Shown piece after piece: positions 47,207 through 57,219 of a stretch of DNA of 64,000 bases (positions are counted from its first letter, which is position 1; every line of letters starts with the position of its first letter). Below the pieces are notes generated by a model. The model did no database searches and was not told the DNA's origin. It saw only the letters and a program-made list of their open reading frames with translations. The stretch covers positions 3,685,501 to 3,749,500 of the forward strand of contig NZ_JAZHRX010000001.1 of the NCBI RefSeq assembly GCF_036924645.1. Reading direction: 5' to 3'. Source of the DNA: Bradyrhizobium sp. AZCC 2176. Lineage in GTDB: Bacteria; Pseudomonadota; Alphaproteobacteria; Rhizobiales; Xanthobacteraceae. The position numbers and the translations under genes were made by a program.

Positions 47207-47790
47207 CAGATGTCCGTTCGTCGCGCGTGCCACCGCCGTCGCGTTGCCGCCCAGCCCAGCAGGGTCGCCATCAGGATCAGGCCGGCCTGCATCTTCCTGT
47301 TGTCGTGCTCCGTCCGGGATCGCCGCCTGCGACGATCGCCGACTGGACGCGCCGACGGCGCCAACAAGACCGACGCGGCGGTGTCGCGTGCGGCTTCAAG
47401 CTGGTCCGGCTGAAGCGGATTGGCCTTGATCGCCACGCGAAGGCGGCTGGTGAGCGAGGGAAAATTCGGCGATGGCCGTCTCAGTCTGGCCGCGGCCAGC
47501 CCGGCGCAGATCGCGGCGATCACGAGCAGCAACGCGCCAATGGCGCCGAACGCCCAGAACTGTCCGTACTGGATTTCGATCCAGCGAAACAGCGCAATGG
47601 CGCCGACGAGGCAGGCGGCAATGAGGAAGACGCCGGCTGCGCCGAGCAGCCCGGCGGCGATAGCATAGGACGTGATGGTCCCGCTCGCCTGGTTCGTCCG
47701 GTCGCGCAGGTACGATCGCGTCGCCAGCTTGATCTGGTTGAGCTTCAGTCCGATCCCGGCGCGCAGCAGGTCGCTCGAAGGCGCGAGCAT
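47206..47790 (-). CDS. Membrane protein of the DUF1469/phage holin superfamily III type
   Basis: 194 aa. Two membrane helices (about 44-66 and 76-100), an amphipathic N-terminus and a basic C-terminus with a third hydrophobic stretch near 170-180. The layout matches proteins annotated as phage-holin family (DUF1469), which are not proven holins. It is translationally coupled to YihY (TGATG). No phage genes surround it. Confidence 0.75.
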   Translation of the reverse strand: MLAPSSDLLRAGIGLKLNQIKLATRSYLRDRTNQASGTITSYAIAAGLLGAAGVFLIAACLVGAIALFRWIEIQYGQFWAFGAIGALLLVIAAICAGLAAARLRRPSPNFPSLTSRLRVAIKANPLQPDQLEAARDTAASVLLAPSARPVGDRRRRRSRTEHDNRKMQAGLILMATLLGWAATRRRWHARRTDI

Positions 47791-47874
47791 CTCTGCAATA
47801 CCTCCTCCGGCGGGGACACGATCGGTTCCGCCGGAGAATGAACGCCGCTTGGTTTTGAATGTTCCTGCGGCGGC

Positions 47875-49221
47875 TCAGGCCGTCGCGCGGATCACCTTGG
47901 CGACCTTTTCGATGATCTCGCCGATCTGGTCTTCGGTGATGATCAAAGGCGGGGTCAGCACCAGCGTGTCGCCGGCAACCCGCAGCATCAGATCATGGTC
48001 GTGGAAGGCGCTGTTGAGCCCGGCGAAGCCGCGCTTGCCCGGTGCCTCGGCGACCGGCGCGAGATCGATACCGGCGGTCAGGCCGACGGTGCGGATATCG
48101 ACGACGCCGGCTTCCTTGCGCAGCGACATCACGGCGTCGGCGAATTTCGGCTCGAGCTTGTTGGCGCGCTCGAACAGCTTTTCGTCGCGATAGATGTCGA
48201 GGGTGGCAAGACCCGCCGCGCAGGCCAACGGATGGGCCGAGTAGGTGTAGCCGTGGGCCAGTTCCACGGCGTATTCCGGGCCGCTCATGAAAGCGTCATG
48301 GATGGTGTCGCGCACCAGCACGCCGCCCAGCGGCGCAGCGCCATTGGTGATGCCCTTGGCGAAGGTCAGCATGTCCGGCACCACGCCATAGCGCTCGGCG
48401 GCAAAGGCGAAGCCGAGCCGGCCATAGCCGGTGATGACCTCGTCGAAGATCAGGAGGATGCCGTGCTTCTGGGTGATCTCGCGCAGCCGCTGGAGATAGC
48501 CCTTCGGCGCCGGCAGCACGCCGGTCGATCCCGCCATCGGCTCGACCATCACGGCAGCGACGGTGTTGGCGCCGTGCAGGTTGACGATGCGTTCGAGCTC
48601 ATCGGCGAAATGCGCGCCATAGTCCGGTTCGCCCTTGCTGAAGGCCTGCTTCTCGCGGTCATAGGTCGCCGGCAGATGATCGACGCCCGTCAGGAGCGAA
48701 CCGAACAGCTTCCGGTTGCCGACGATGCCGCCGACGGAAGTGCCGCCGAAGCCGACGCCGTGATAGCCGCGTTCGCGGCCGATCAGGCGGATGCGGCTGC
48801 CCTGGCCGTTGATCTGGTGATAGGCGAGCGCGATCTTGAGCGCGGTATCGGCCGCCTCCGAGCCGGAGTTGCAGAAGAACACGTGGTCGAGGCCTGTGGG
48901 CGCCAGCTCCGCGATGCGGCTCGCAAGTTCGAAGGCCTGCGGGATGCCGAACTGGAACGGCGGCGCATAGTCCAGCGCCTCGGCCTGCTTGGCGATCGCC
49001 GACGAAATCTGGGTGCGGCCATGGCCGGCATTGGTGCACCACATGCCCGAGGCGCCGTCGATGATCTTGCGGCCGTCGACGGTGAAATAATGCATGTCCT
49101 TGGCGCCGGCGAGCAGCCGCGGGTTCTTCTTGAACGCCCGGTTCGCGGTGAACGGCATCCAATGCGCGGCGAGGTCGTTCGGCACGTTGACGGAGTTGGG
49201 ACGGGGGCGCTTGTCCAGCAT
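47875..49221 (-). CDS. Class III aminotransferase (omega-amino acid:pyruvate type)
   Basis: 448 aa. PLP-dependent fold I enzyme: CNSGSEAADTALKIA, VMVEPMAGSTGV, IFDEVITGYGRLG (PLP-ring Asp) and TFAKGITNGAAPLGG with the Schiff-base lysine. The HWMPFTANRAFKKNPR start and YTYSAHPLACAAGL region resemble beta-alanine/omega-amino acid-pyruvate aminotransferases. The amine donor cannot be fixed from sequence. It is a single gene. Confidence 0.93.
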   Translation of the reverse strand: MLDKRPRPNSVNVPNDLAAHWMPFTANRAFKKNPRLLAGAKDMHYFTVDGRKIIDGASGMWCTNAGHGRTQISSAIAKQAEALDYAPPFQFGIPQAFELASRIAELAPTGLDHVFFCNSGSEAADTALKIALAYHQINGQGSRIRLIGRERGYHGVGFGGTSVGGIVGNRKLFGSLLTGVDHLPATYDREKQAFSKGEPDYGAHFADELERIVNLHGANTVAAVMVEPMAGSTGVLPAPKGYLQRLREITQKHGILLIFDEVITGYGRLGFAFAAERYGVVPDMLTFAKGITNGAAPLGGVLVRDTIHDAFMSGPEYAVELAHGYTYSAHPLACAAGLATLDIYRDEKLFERANKLEPKFADAVMSLRKEAGVVDIRTVGLTAGIDLAPVAEAPGKRGFAGLNSAFHDHDLMLRVAGDTLVLTPPLIITEDQIGEIIEKVAKVIRATA

Positions 49222-49327
49222 GGGCGGCCTCTTTTCTGTTTGGGGCGATGGGCTATTGCCAAACTATCAGTTTCGTCCCTGAACGGGAACGCCGGCACGC
49301 CGTGATATTTCCGCGCAATATGCCGGA

Positions 49328-50293
49328 TCAAAGATCGGCGGCAGCGATCCAGAATACTTCGCCCTCGGAATCCTCGGTATCGAGCCAGAGCAGCGGCAGT
49401 TGTGGATAGGCGGCCTCGAGTTGCGGGCGGCAGCGGCCGATCTCGCATAACAGCCCGCCCTGCGGCGTCAGGTGCGCTTCTGCCTCGTCCACGATGCGGC
49501 GGACGATGTCGATCCCGTCCGCGCCGCCGTCGAAGGCGAGTTTCGGCTCGGCGCGGCATTCGCGCGGCAGATCGGCCATGCCCTGTGCGTCCACATAGGG
49601 CGGATTGGAAATGATGAGGTCGTAACGTTTGCCGCCCAGCGGCTTGAACAGATCGCCGCGGTACAGCGTGAGGCGATCCTCCAGACCGTAATCCCGGACA
49701 TTGCGCGCGGCGACTTCGAGCGCATCCTTTGAAATATCCACCGCGTCGATTTCGGCATTCGGAAAATTCCGGCTGGCCAGAATGGCAAGGCAGCCCGAGC
49801 CGGTGCAAAGGTCGAGCACGCTTTCGACCGCGCCTGCGTCCGAGATCAGCGAGCCGGCCTCCGCGTCGCCGTCGCCGCCGAAATGCTGCTCCAGCAATTC
49901 GCCGATGAACGAGCGCGGCACGATGGTGCGCTCGTCGACATAGAACGGCAAGCCGCGCATGTAGATCTTGTTGACGAGGTAGGCGGTGGGTTTTCGCGTC
50001 GTGACGCGCCGCGCGATCAGATCGAGGATCTTGTTGCCTTCGGCTGTCGTGACGCGCGCGGTGGCGAAGGCCTCGAACTGGTCAGGGTGCAGATGCAACG
50101 CTTCGCAGACCAGGAAGGCGGCTTCCGCAAGCGGATCGGTGGTACCGTGCGCGAATACCAGATCGGCTTCAACGAAGCGGCTGACGGCGTAGCGGACAAA
50201 ATCCAGCAGCGTCTGCAATTCGCCTGCAGCGACCTTGGGGAGTTTCGACGGGGTGGCACCGCGCTTCGGCGCGGGTTTTGCGCGTTTGGCCAT
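49328..50293 (-). CDS. prmB: Ribosomal protein L3 N5-glutamine methyltransferase PrmB
   Basis: 321 aa. PrmB methylates a glutamine of ribosomal protein L3. The SAM-binding VLDLCTGSGCLAI and the catalytic NPPYVDAQGM motifs are present, with the N-terminal helical domain of the PrmB/PrmC family. Its start overlaps the moaE stop as TGATG. Confidence 0.95.
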   Translation of the reverse strand: MAKRAKPAPKRGATPSKLPKVAAGELQTLLDFVRYAVSRFVEADLVFAHGTTDPLAEAAFLVCEALHLHPDQFEAFATARVTTAEGNKILDLIARRVTTRKPTAYLVNKIYMRGLPFYVDERTIVPRSFIGELLEQHFGGDGDAEAGSLISDAGAVESVLDLCTGSGCLAILASRNFPNAEIDAVDISKDALEVAARNVRDYGLEDRLTLYRGDLFKPLGGKRYDLIISNPPYVDAQGMADLPRECRAEPKLAFDGGADGIDIVRRIVDEAEAHLTPQGGLLCEIGRCRPQLEAAYPQLPLLWLDTEDSEGEVFWIAAADL

Positions 50294-50760
50294 CAGGGTT
50301 TGGTCCAGCGCGCGGCGGCGGCATCATCATCGTCGCGCGCCTCGACCCAACTCGGGCCTTTTTCGCTTTCCTCGCGCTTCCAGAACGGCGCGTTGGTCTT
50401 GAGGTAGTCCATCAGAAATTCCGCCGCTTCGAAGGCTGCCTGGCGATGCGGCGACGCCGTCACCACCAGCACGATGTTCTCGCCCGGCGCGATGCGGCCG
50501 AACCGGTGAACGATGGTGAGGCCCTGCAACGGCCAGCGCGACAGCGCCTCGTCGGCGTGGCGCCCGATCTCGGCCTCGGCCATCCCTGGATAATGCTCGA
50601 GCGTCAGCGCGGCGATCGGCTCGCCGTTCTCGCTGCCGCGGCAGATGCCGCTGAACGAGACGACGGCGCCGATGTCGGTGCGGCCCTTGGTCAGCGCCGC
50701 GATTTCCTGCGCGGCGTCGAAGTCGGCTTGCTGGATACGGATGGTCGCGGTGACGGACAT
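50293..50760 (-). CDS. moaE: Molybdopterin synthase catalytic subunit MoaE
   Basis: 155 aa. MoaE with MoaD puts two sulfurs into precursor Z to give molybdopterin. Landmarks: VSFSGICRG, LEHYPGMAE, HRFGRIAPGE, and the active-site lysines in APFWKREES. moaD precedes it by eight bases and prmB overlaps its end. Confidence 0.96.
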   Translation of the reverse strand: MSVTATIRIQQADFDAAQEIAALTKGRTDIGAVVSFSGICRGSENGEPIAALTLEHYPGMAEAEIGRHADEALSRWPLQGLTIVHRFGRIAPGENIVLVVTASPHRQAAFEAAEFLMDYLKTNAPFWKREESEKGPSWVEARDDDDAAAARWTKP

Positions 50761-50768
50761 GGATAGGG

Positions 50769-51020
50769 TTAGCCGCCGGTCATCGGCGGAAAGAATGCAA
50801 TCTCGCGCGCGCCTGATATCACCGCGTCCGGCTTGACATGGGCGTGGTCGATGGCGGCGCGGATCACCTTCGGCTTTTCGAAGGCGTAGGCATAGGCCTC
50901 GCCGCGGCTGGAGAGCCAGCCGATCAAATCGTTCACGGTGCGCACATCGGCCGGCGGCTCGACTGTTTCCTCCGCGATGCCGACCCGCTCACGTACCCAG
51001 GCGAAATATTTCACCTTCAT
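50769..51020 (-). CDS. moaD: Molybdopterin synthase sulfur-carrier subunit MoaD
   Basis: 83 aa, ubiquitin-like fold, ending in the MTGG tail whose terminal glycine is thiocarboxylated. KVKYFAWVRERVG at the N-terminus and FFPPMTGG at the C-terminus are typical. The ATG overlaps the pgsA stop as ATGA. Confidence 0.96.
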   Translation of the reverse strand: MKVKYFAWVRERVGIAEETVEPPADVRTVNDLIGWLSSRGEAYAYAFEKPKVIRAAIDHAHVKPDAVISGAREIAFFPPMTGG

Positions 51021-51631
51021 CCCTCATCCTCCTTGATGAGGTGATGGATGCCGGCGCGGAAATAATCCCAGCCGGTGTAAATCGTGAAGATCGCCGACAT
51101 CCACAGCAGGCCGATTCCGATCAGGGTGGTCTGGGGCAGAATCTGCTCACCCGCCTCGCCGGCGATCAGGAAGCCGATCGCGACCAATTGGATGGTGGTC
51201 TTCCATTTCGCGAGCTTGGTCACGGGCACACTGACCCGCAGCGCCGCCAGATATTCCCTTAAGCCGGAGACCAGGATTTCGCGGCACAGGATCACGATGG
51301 CAGCCCACAACGTCCAGCCATGGATGCTGCTATCCGCTGCCAGCATCAGGAGGCAGGACGCCACCAGGAGCTTGTCGGCGATCGGATCGAGCATCCGGCC
51401 GAAGGCAGATTGCTGATCCCAGATTCGCGCATAGTAACCATCGAGGTAGTCGGTCACCGCGGCAGCGATAAAGACGGCCAGGGCTACCCAGCGCAGCCAG
51501 AGCGGGCCGTCCAGGATGGACTGGGCGAAAACGCAGCCGACCACTACCGGAATGGCGGCAATGCGGGCGTAGGTCAGGATATTCGGCAGGGACAGGGTTT
51601 TGGCCTGTCCCCTGGTTGTTGCGATGTTCAT
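51017..51631 (-). CDS. pgsA: CDP-diacylglycerol-glycerol-3-phosphate 3-phosphatidyltransferase PgsA
   Basis: 204 aa from ATG 51631; a TTG four codons upstream is the alternative. It makes phosphatidylglycerol phosphate in the membrane. The CDP-alcohol phosphatidyltransferase motif DG-x2-AR-x8-G-x3-D-x3-D is present (DGYYAR to RMLDPIADK). Five or six membrane helices. It is followed by moaD, moaE and prmB with overlaps, and preceded by uvrC; the uvrC-pgsA-moaD-moaE order is common in alphaproteobacteria. Confidence 0.95.
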   Translation of the reverse strand: MNIATTRGQAKTLSLPNILTYARIAAIPVVVGCVFAQSILDGPLWLRWVALAVFIAAAVTDYLDGYYARIWDQQSAFGRMLDPIADKLLVASCLLMLAADSSIHGWTLWAAIVILCREILVSGLREYLAALRVSVPVTKLAKWKTTIQLVAIGFLIAGEAGEQILPQTTLIGIGLLWMSAIFTIYTGWDYFRAGIHHLIKEDEG

Positions 51632-51735
51632 CCGTCTTACCAATACCGCTGGAGCGTGAAGGTCAACCGTGCGGACCTAGATCATCTGTCGCAGGCGACA
51701 TCCAAATGACACGCGCCTTTCGACTCGAAGTCCCC

Positions 51736-53805
51736 TTAACCCGGCTGCGCATGGAAAAACTCGAAAATCTTGCGCGCGCTTTCGGCGCTAACGCCTGGAA
51801 CCTTGCCGAGGTCCGCGATCGAGGCCCGCTCGATCTCCTTCAGCGTTCCGAAGTGATGCAGCAAGGCACGTTTGCGTGACGGCCCGATGCCCGGGATCTC
51901 CTGCAGTCCGGCTTCCCTGATGTCCTTTTTCCGCAATTTGCGGTGCGAGCCGATCACGAAGCGATGCGCCTCGTCGCGCAGCCGCTGGATGAAATACAGC
52001 ACGGGGTCGCGCGGTTCGAGCTTGATGGCTTCGCGGTCCGGCATGAACAGGGTTTCGCGCCCGGCATCGCGGTCCGGGCCTTTGGCCACGGCCATGAGCG
52101 ACACCTGGGTAAGTCCCAGACCCTCGAAAATCTCCCTGACGGCGTTGAGCTGGCCGCGACCGCCGTCGATGATGACGAGGTCGGGCCATTGCGGAAACGA
52201 ATCATCGTCGGCCTTCGCCTTGACGGCGTCGTCCTCCGGCGGTTTCAGGAGCCGCTTGAAGCGCCGTTCCAGCACCTCGCGCATCATCGCGTAGTCGTCG
52301 CCGGGCGTCAGTCCCTCGGACTTGATGTTGAACTTGCGGTACTGGTTTTTGATAAACCCATCCGGTCCCGCCACGATCATCGCGCCGACGGCGTTGGTAC
52401 CCTGGATGTGGCTGTTGTCGTAGACCTCGATGCGCTTCGGCACCTGCGGCAGTGCGAGCGTGGTCGCCATCCCTTCCAGCAGCCTGCTCTGCGTCGCCGT
52501 ATCGGCAAGCTTGCGGCCAAGCGCCTCGCGCGCGTTGGTCAGCGCATGCGTGACTAATTCCTTTTTCTCGCCGCGCTTCGGCACCGAGACTTCGACTTTG
52601 TAGCCGGCCTTCACGCAAAGCGCGTCGGCAAGCAGTGCTGATTCCTCGATCTCATGCGACAGCAGGATGAGTTTCGGTGGCGGCTTGTCGTCGTAGAATT
52701 GCGCGAGGAACGAGGCCAGCACCTCCTCCGGCGTGAAGGATTTTTCAGCGCGCGGGAAGTAGGCGCGGTTGCCCCAGTTCTGGCCGGTGCGGAAGAAGAA
52801 CACCTCCACGCAGGAATAGCCGCCCTCCTGATGGATCGCGAACACGTCGGCTTCTTCCACGGTGCGCGGATTGATGCCCTGCTGCGACTGGATCGCCGAC
52901 AGCGCGGCGAGGCGGTCGCGGTAGAGCGCTGCGGTCTCGAATTCCAGCTCGTTGGACGCCTTCTCCATCTCGCCGGCGAGCAACTCCTTCACGGCGTGGC
53001 TGCGGCCGGACAGGAAATCGTTCGCTTCGCGCACCAGTTCGGAATAGCCGGGAAAGTCGATCTCGCGGGTGCAGGGGCCCGAGCAGCGGCGGATCTGGTA
53101 CAGCAGGCACGGCCGGGTGCGACTTTCGAAAAAGCCGTCGGTGCAGGAGCGGATCAGAAAGGCGCGCTGCAGTGCCGTAATGGTGCGGTTGACGGCGCCG
53201 GCGGAAGCGAACGGCCCGAAATATCGTCCGGGCCTGGTTTGCGCGCCGCGATGTTTGAGGATCTGCGGCGCCCAATGGTCGCCAGTGATCAGGATATAGG
53301 GAAACGACTTGTCGTCGCGCAGTTGCACGTTGAAGCGCGGCCTGAGCTGCTTGATCAGGTTGGCTTCCAGCAGCAGCGCTTCGGTCTCGGTCGTGGTGGA
53401 GACGATCTCGACCGTCACGGTCGCCGCGATCATCCGCAGGATGCGGGCGGGCAGGGGCGCGTTGACGCGGGCGTAGGACGACAGCCGCTTGCGGACGTTC
53501 TTCGCCTTGCCGACATAGAGCACGTCGCTCGCGGCATTGAGCATGCGGTAGACGCCGGGAGATGTCGGTGCCAGCCGCACCGCGTTTTCGATCGCGGCAT
53601 GGCCGACCGACAGCGGGCCTTCGGCAATCGCCTCGGCGGGCTCCTCAGGGACTTCCGGCAGGCGCGCCTCGTCGTCCTCGTCGGCGGCTGAGGTCGCGGG
53701 ATCGACGTCGTCGGCGGCGATCAGGTCCTGCGGCGGTAGCTCCGGCTGGGAACCCCGTCGCGCCTTGCGCGGGGGCTGCGGTTGGTCGGTAGAATCGTGA
53801 TCCAT
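51736..53805 (-). CDS. uvrC: Excinuclease ABC subunit C (UvrC)
   Basis: 689 aa from ATG 53805. UvrC makes both incisions in nucleotide excision repair. An acidic, disordered stretch of about 75 residues comes first, then the GIY-YIG domain ([23 protein letters not shown]), the Cys-containing [13 protein letters not shown], the UVR motif, the RNase H-like 3' nuclease part and C-terminal helix-hairpin-helix ([17 protein letters not shown]). The N-terminal extension is longer than in E. coli. The frame remains open to 53922 upstream, without family resemblance. Confidence 0.96.
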   Translation of the reverse strand: MDHDSTDQPQPPRKARRGSQPELPPQDLIAADDVDPATSAADEDDEARLPEVPEEPAEAIAEGPLSVGHAAIENAVRLAPTSPGVYRMLNAASDVLYVGKAKNVRKRLSSYARVNAPLPARILRMIAATVTVEIVSTTTETEALLLEANLIKQLRPRFNVQLRDDKSFPYILITGDHWAPQILKHRGAQTRPGRYFGPFASAGAVNRTITALQRAFLIRSCTDGFFESRTRPCLLYQIRRCSGPCTREIDFPGYSELVREANDFLSGRSHAVKELLAGEMEKASNELEFETAALYRDRLAALSAIQSQQGINPRTVEEADVFAIHQEGGYSCVEVFFFRTGQNWGNRAYFPRAEKSFTPEEVLASFLAQFYDDKPPPKLILLSHEIEESALLADALCVKAGYKVEVSVPKRGEKKELVTHALTNAREALGRKLADTATQSRLLEGMATTLALPQVPKRIEVYDNSHIQGTNAVGAMIVAGPDGFIKNQYRKFNIKSEGLTPGDDYAMMREVLERRFKRLLKPPEDDAVKAKADDDSFPQWPDLVIIDGGRGQLNAVREIFEGLGLTQVSLMAVAKGPDRDAGRETLFMPDREAIKLEPRDPVLYFIQRLRDEAHRFVIGSHRKLRKKDIREAGLQEIPGIGPSRKRALLHHFGTLKEIERASIADLGKVPGVSAESARKIFEFFHAQPG

Positions 53806-54030
53806 GGGCCCAAATTTAAGCGCTGCAGGCCAGCATCGCCAGCGCTCGCGGCGCTCTTGGCCGGGAAGGCGCCGGTAACGCTCCATTAAGAACGATGAGC
53901 GGGCGGTAACCCGGCTTAACAACGCTTTAACTTAAAACTCTCGATAAATCTTACTGGAAAAAAGCTGGAGTTCCGTAACCAAACCGGTGTCTCGCCCGGC
54001 GTGGTCGCGGCCGTTGCGTGGAGTTGCGTG

Positions 54031-54651
54031 ATGAGCAGGGTTGTGTTGGGCGCAGTCGCGTTGATCGCGGCAGGCTGGACCATGTCGGCGCGGGCGGCCG
54101 ATCTCTACGGATCGCGCGCACCCTATACCGTCAACCAGCCGCTCAACGCCTATAGCTGGGCCGGCCCCTATCTCGGCGGCAACCTCGGCTATGCCTGGGG
54201 TTCGGTCGCCAACAATCCGACCAAGCCGTCCGGTTTCGTGGGTGGTGTCCAGGCCGGCTACAACTGGCAGAACGGCGCCTGGGTGTTCGGTCTCGAAGGC
54301 GACCTCCAGGCGACCGGCGCCGAAGAAACCTTTGCGCCGTGGAAATTTTCCAATCCCTGGTTCGGCACGGTTCGCGGCCGCGCCGGTTTTGCGATCAACA
54401 ACATCCTGTTCTTCGGCACGGGCGGTCTTGCCTTCGGCGAATTGCGCGCCACCACCTTCGGCGTGTCGGAGTCCCATACCAATGCGGGCTGGACGCTCGG
54501 CGCCGGCGCCGAGATGGGCTTCGCCCCGAACTGGAGCGCCAAGATCGAATATCTCTATGTCGATCTGGCCAACAGCAACTTCGTCATTACAGGCGCGTCG
54601 AACGGCTACCGGTTTGGTCTGATACGGGCCGGCTTGAACTATCGCTTCTGA
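54031..54651 (+). CDS. Omp25-like outer-membrane beta-barrel protein
   Basis: 206 aa from ATG 54031. A signal peptide (about 1-23, ending SARAAD) is followed by WAGPYLGGNLGYAWG and alternating beta strands, ending with LIRAGLNYRF, the terminal aromatic expected of barrel proteins. This is the Omp25/Omp31 (surface antigen) family of rhizobia and Brucella. A terminator follows. Confidence 0.93.
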   Translation: MSRVVLGAVALIAAGWTMSARAADLYGSRAPYTVNQPLNAYSWAGPYLGGNLGYAWGSVANNPTKPSGFVGGVQAGYNWQNGAWVFGLEGDLQATGAEETFAPWKFSNPWFGTVRGRAGFAINNILFFGTGGLAFGELRATTFGVSESHTNAGWTLGAGAEMGFAPNWSAKIEYLYVDLANSNFVITGASNGYRFGLIRAGLNYRF

Positions 54652-54677
54652 GAACAAAGAAACTGTCGGCTACCACC

Positions 54678-54709
54678 TCCCGGCGGCAGTAAGTCGCCGG
54701 GATTTTTTT
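54678..54709 (+). terminator. Rho-independent terminator
   Basis: An 8-bp stem (54678-54685 with 54695-54702) around a nine-base loop, then a T-run at 54703-54709. It ends the Omp25-like transcript. Confidence 0.85.
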
Positions 54710-54826
54710 GCCCTCAGGCCGGGGTTACGCGCGGGCGCCGCGCGCCTCAACGCTCTGGGCGGCGACGCCGTGCCCAGCACAATCTTCGCAGCAGGAATCC
54801 AGCCCGCTTCGATCGCGGGCTTCAGC

Positions 54827-55042
54827 TCACGATGAAATCACCAGGTTGACCGCCTTGGGGCCTTTGCCCTTCTTGTCCGGTTCGACCTCGAACGTAATGC
54901 GCTGTCCTTCTGTCAGATCCTTCAATCCGGCCCGCTCGACGGCGGTGATGTGCACGAACACATCGCGGCCGCCATCATCGGGCTTGATGAAGCCGTAGCC
55001 GCGTTCTCCATTGAAGAACTTGACTGTTCCAGTCATGGCCAT
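54827..55042 (-). CDS. Cold-shock domain protein
   Basis: 71 aa from ATG 55042, ribosome site GGGGAGGAG about eight bases upstream. One cold-shock OB-fold with RNP1 GYGFIKP and RNP2 VFVHI; the basic PDKKGKGPKA stretch closes the domain. It binds single-stranded nucleic acid. A long untranslated leader is possible: 263 bases without a gene lie upstream. The hairpin at 54801-54821 has no T-tail on this strand. Confidence 0.95.
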   Translation of the reverse strand: MAMTGTVKFFNGERGYGFIKPDDGGRDVFVHITAVERAGLKDLTEGQRITFEVEPDKKGKGPKAVNLVISS

Positions 55043-55305
55043 CGGGAAACTCCTCCCCCGTATTGCTCTGCCGCTACGCGCACCTCGCGTATCAGCCGAC
55101 CGGACATTCGCTGCCGGAAGCTTGGCCACCTGAGCCGACCGGGTTCACGCCACCGACCGACCTGGATTTTATTAGGCCTTGATCACTCCGCCGCAACCAT
55201 TCGCGGAAGCGGAACGTAAAGCCAGTCCCAACGGCCTGAGCATAATACGGTTTCGCGCAAATTGCCTACGGCGATTCGCACTTTTCACCGGCCGCGCCGC
55301 ACCCC

Positions 55306-56166
55306 TCAAGGCTTCGGCGTCTCCAGCCTGAACCGGCCGGCCCCGCCCTGGCCGAGCGGTTTTTCGAGTTCGGGCAGAATCGTCTTCAATTCACCTGCCA
55401 GCGTCCACGGCGGATTGACGATCAGGAGCCCGGTGGAGGCGAGGGGGCCGCCCGGCGCCTGCGGCGCAACGGAAAATTCGAGCCGCAGACATTTCCCGGC
55501 CGGCTTGCTGGTGGCGGCAGCGCCCGCGACGAGGCGCGCCAGCGTGTCGGTGGCGCGCCGGCTCTTCACCGGATACCAGATCAGATAGCTGCCGGTCGGC
55601 CACTTCGCGTAGGCTTCGGCGAATCCGTCCGCCAGCCGCTCGAATTCGTCCTTTTGCTCGAACGAGGGATCGATCAGCACCAGGCCGCGCCGCTCATTGG
55701 GGGGAACGAAGGCCGGCAACGCCGTCCAGCCGTCGAGATCGACCACCCGCGCCTGGCTGTCGCGGCGCAGCGCATCGATCAATTGCCTGCGTGCGCCAGA
55801 CTCGATTTCGCAGGCCGTGAGACGGTCCTGCGGCCGCAGCAGCGCGCGGGCGATCAGGGGCGATCCGGGATAGGCCTCAAGCTTGCCCGGCGCGTTGAAT
55901 GCCCTGATGATATCGAGATAGGGGGTCACCAGCGGCAGCGTATTTTCCGAAAACCGCGCCTGCAGCACCCGCGCGATGCCGGTCAGCCATTCGCCGCCAC
56001 GGCGCGCCTCCTCGCCGGTGAGATCGTAACGTCCGGCACCGGCATGGGTGTCGATGACGCGAAACGGGGCCGGCTTTTCCTGCAGATAGGTCAGCATGCG
56101 CACCAGCACGATGTGCTTGATGACATCGGCAAAGCCGCCGGCGTGAAAGGCGTGTCGGTAATTCAT
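55306..56166 (-). CDS. rlmJ: 23S rRNA (adenine-2030-N6)-methyltransferase RlmJ with altered motif IV
   Basis: 286 aa from ATG 56166 (MNYRHAFHAGGFADV, the canonical start). It methylates A2030 of 23S rRNA. The SAM region VIDTHAGAG is normal. The catalytic motif, DPPFE or DPPYE in the family, reads DPSFE here, so the second proline is serine. Activity might persist since the aspartate and phenylalanine remain. Convergent with nothing; flanked upstream by repeat DNA. Confidence 0.93.
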   Translation of the reverse strand: MNYRHAFHAGGFADVIKHIVLVRMLTYLQEKPAPFRVIDTHAGAGRYDLTGEEARRGGEWLTGIARVLQARFSENTLPLVTPYLDIIRAFNAPGKLEAYPGSPLIARALLRPQDRLTACEIESGARRQLIDALRRDSQARVVDLDGWTALPAFVPPNERRGLVLIDPSFEQKDEFERLADGFAEAYAKWPTGSYLIWYPVKSRRATDTLARLVAGAAATSKPAGKCLRLEFSVAPQAPGGPLASTGLLIVNPPWTLAGELKTILPELEKPLGQGGAGRFRLETPKP

Positions 56167-56210
56167 GGCAGTCGGCTGACCCATTGGAGAAGACCTAGCG
56201 TCTTCTACGC

Positions 56211-56352
56211 GTCACGGCCGGGCTTGTCCCGCTTCGCAAACGCCCCCCGCAGCAGCGCTGAAGGCCCGACGCAGCTTTGGCCTAGGGGGTCCCGGCCATC
56301 CACGTACCTTGCAGACGACAATAAAGCCGTGGATGACCGGGAACGCAGACAA
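56211..56352. repeat. Degenerate inverted repeat related to family B
   Basis: The left side carries CACGGCCGGGCTTGTCCCG and the right side CCGTGGATGACCGGGA, matching family B at 33238-33321 with many differences and inserted bases. The 251-base gap 56167-56417 between rlmJ and the RNase T2 gene contains little else. Confidence 0.6.
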
Positions 56353-56417
56353 CGCTGGGCAGTCTGCGCAGGGCTGATCGCCATGCCTTGGCATGGCGGA
56401 GCAAAGAGGGTCTGTCT

Positions 56418-57098
56418 TCAGCCGCCCCGCACCGGCGGCATCACCACCTCGTCACGCCGGCAGGCGCGGCGGTCGATTTCGTCGCAGGCGCGGAATTGCA
56501 TGTCCTTGCTCAGGCAGACCCGCACCTCGCTCAGCCGCCGGCTCGAGCAGGTCACCGAAATCGCCGAACTGCTCAGGCCCGGATTAATCTTGATGAAGGC
56601 CTCTTCGAGATCGCCCGGAGCGATGGTCTTCTGCTCCGACAATTGCAGGAATTCCTCGGGGATCTTCACCGCCGCGCGCGCCTTGCGGACGCTCTCGAAA
56701 TAGGCTCGCGCGCCAAGGCCCGAACAGGTGCCGTGCTTGTCCCACTCGTTGAAGATCAGGCCGGGCGCCGGCATCAGGTCCAGCATCGAAGTCATGATGT
56801 TGCGATCGAGCCGCGGCGAGGGGCGCTGGCAATATTCGGGAAAACCGCGCTCATATTGCGGCCACAGGCCGTGGACCACGAAGGAATAGGGCCGTTCGCA
56901 CTGGGCCTGTGAGCGCCCGCTATTGCCGCGCTCGGCCGCCGCCTCGCAGAACGAGGGCGACCAGGAAAGGGCAAGGACGTAAAAATCGAATTCGCCAGGG
57001 GCGTTCTGCCGGCGGTCCTGCGCGGACGCCATCCCGACGGAAACGATAACAAGCGCCAGCGAAATCAGCAGCCGCGAAATGGTGACGGATCGGTACAT
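56418..57098 (-). CDS. Secreted ribonuclease T2
   Basis: 226 aa with a signal peptide (about 1-26, ALVIVSVGMASAQ). The two conserved active-site segments are intact: FVVHGLWPQ (CAS1) and NEWDKHGTC (CAS2), each giving a catalytic histidine. Cysteines are placed for disulfides. It would degrade RNA in the periplasm without metal. It is a single gene. Confidence 0.95.
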   Translation of the reverse strand: MYRSVTISRLLISLALVIVSVGMASAQDRRQNAPGEFDFYVLALSWSPSFCEAAAERGNSGRSQAQCERPYSFVVHGLWPQYERGFPEYCQRPSPRLDRNIMTSMLDLMPAPGLIFNEWDKHGTCSGLGARAYFESVRKARAAVKIPEEFLQLSEQKTIAPGDLEEAFIKINPGLSSSAISVTCSSRRLSEVRVCLSKDMQFRACDEIDRRACRRDEVVMPPVRGG

Positions 57099-57219
57099 CG
57101 AAAGCCCCTCTACTCGACTACCGGGAGCCTAGCAGGGAACCGGAACATTTCAAGAACAAAATTAAATTTATCTCGGACGCCAGCCCCGGGGGCCGTTTAA
57201 TCGGCGCGAATTGGGCGAA

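Noticed and set aside
47206..47790. Prophage holin, hence a prophage
   Set aside because: The family label is misleading; no other phage gene lies nearby and it is coupled to YihY.
54801..54821. Terminator for the cold-shock gene
   Set aside because: The AGCCCGC/GCGGGCT hairpin is perfect but lacks a T-tail on the minus strand.
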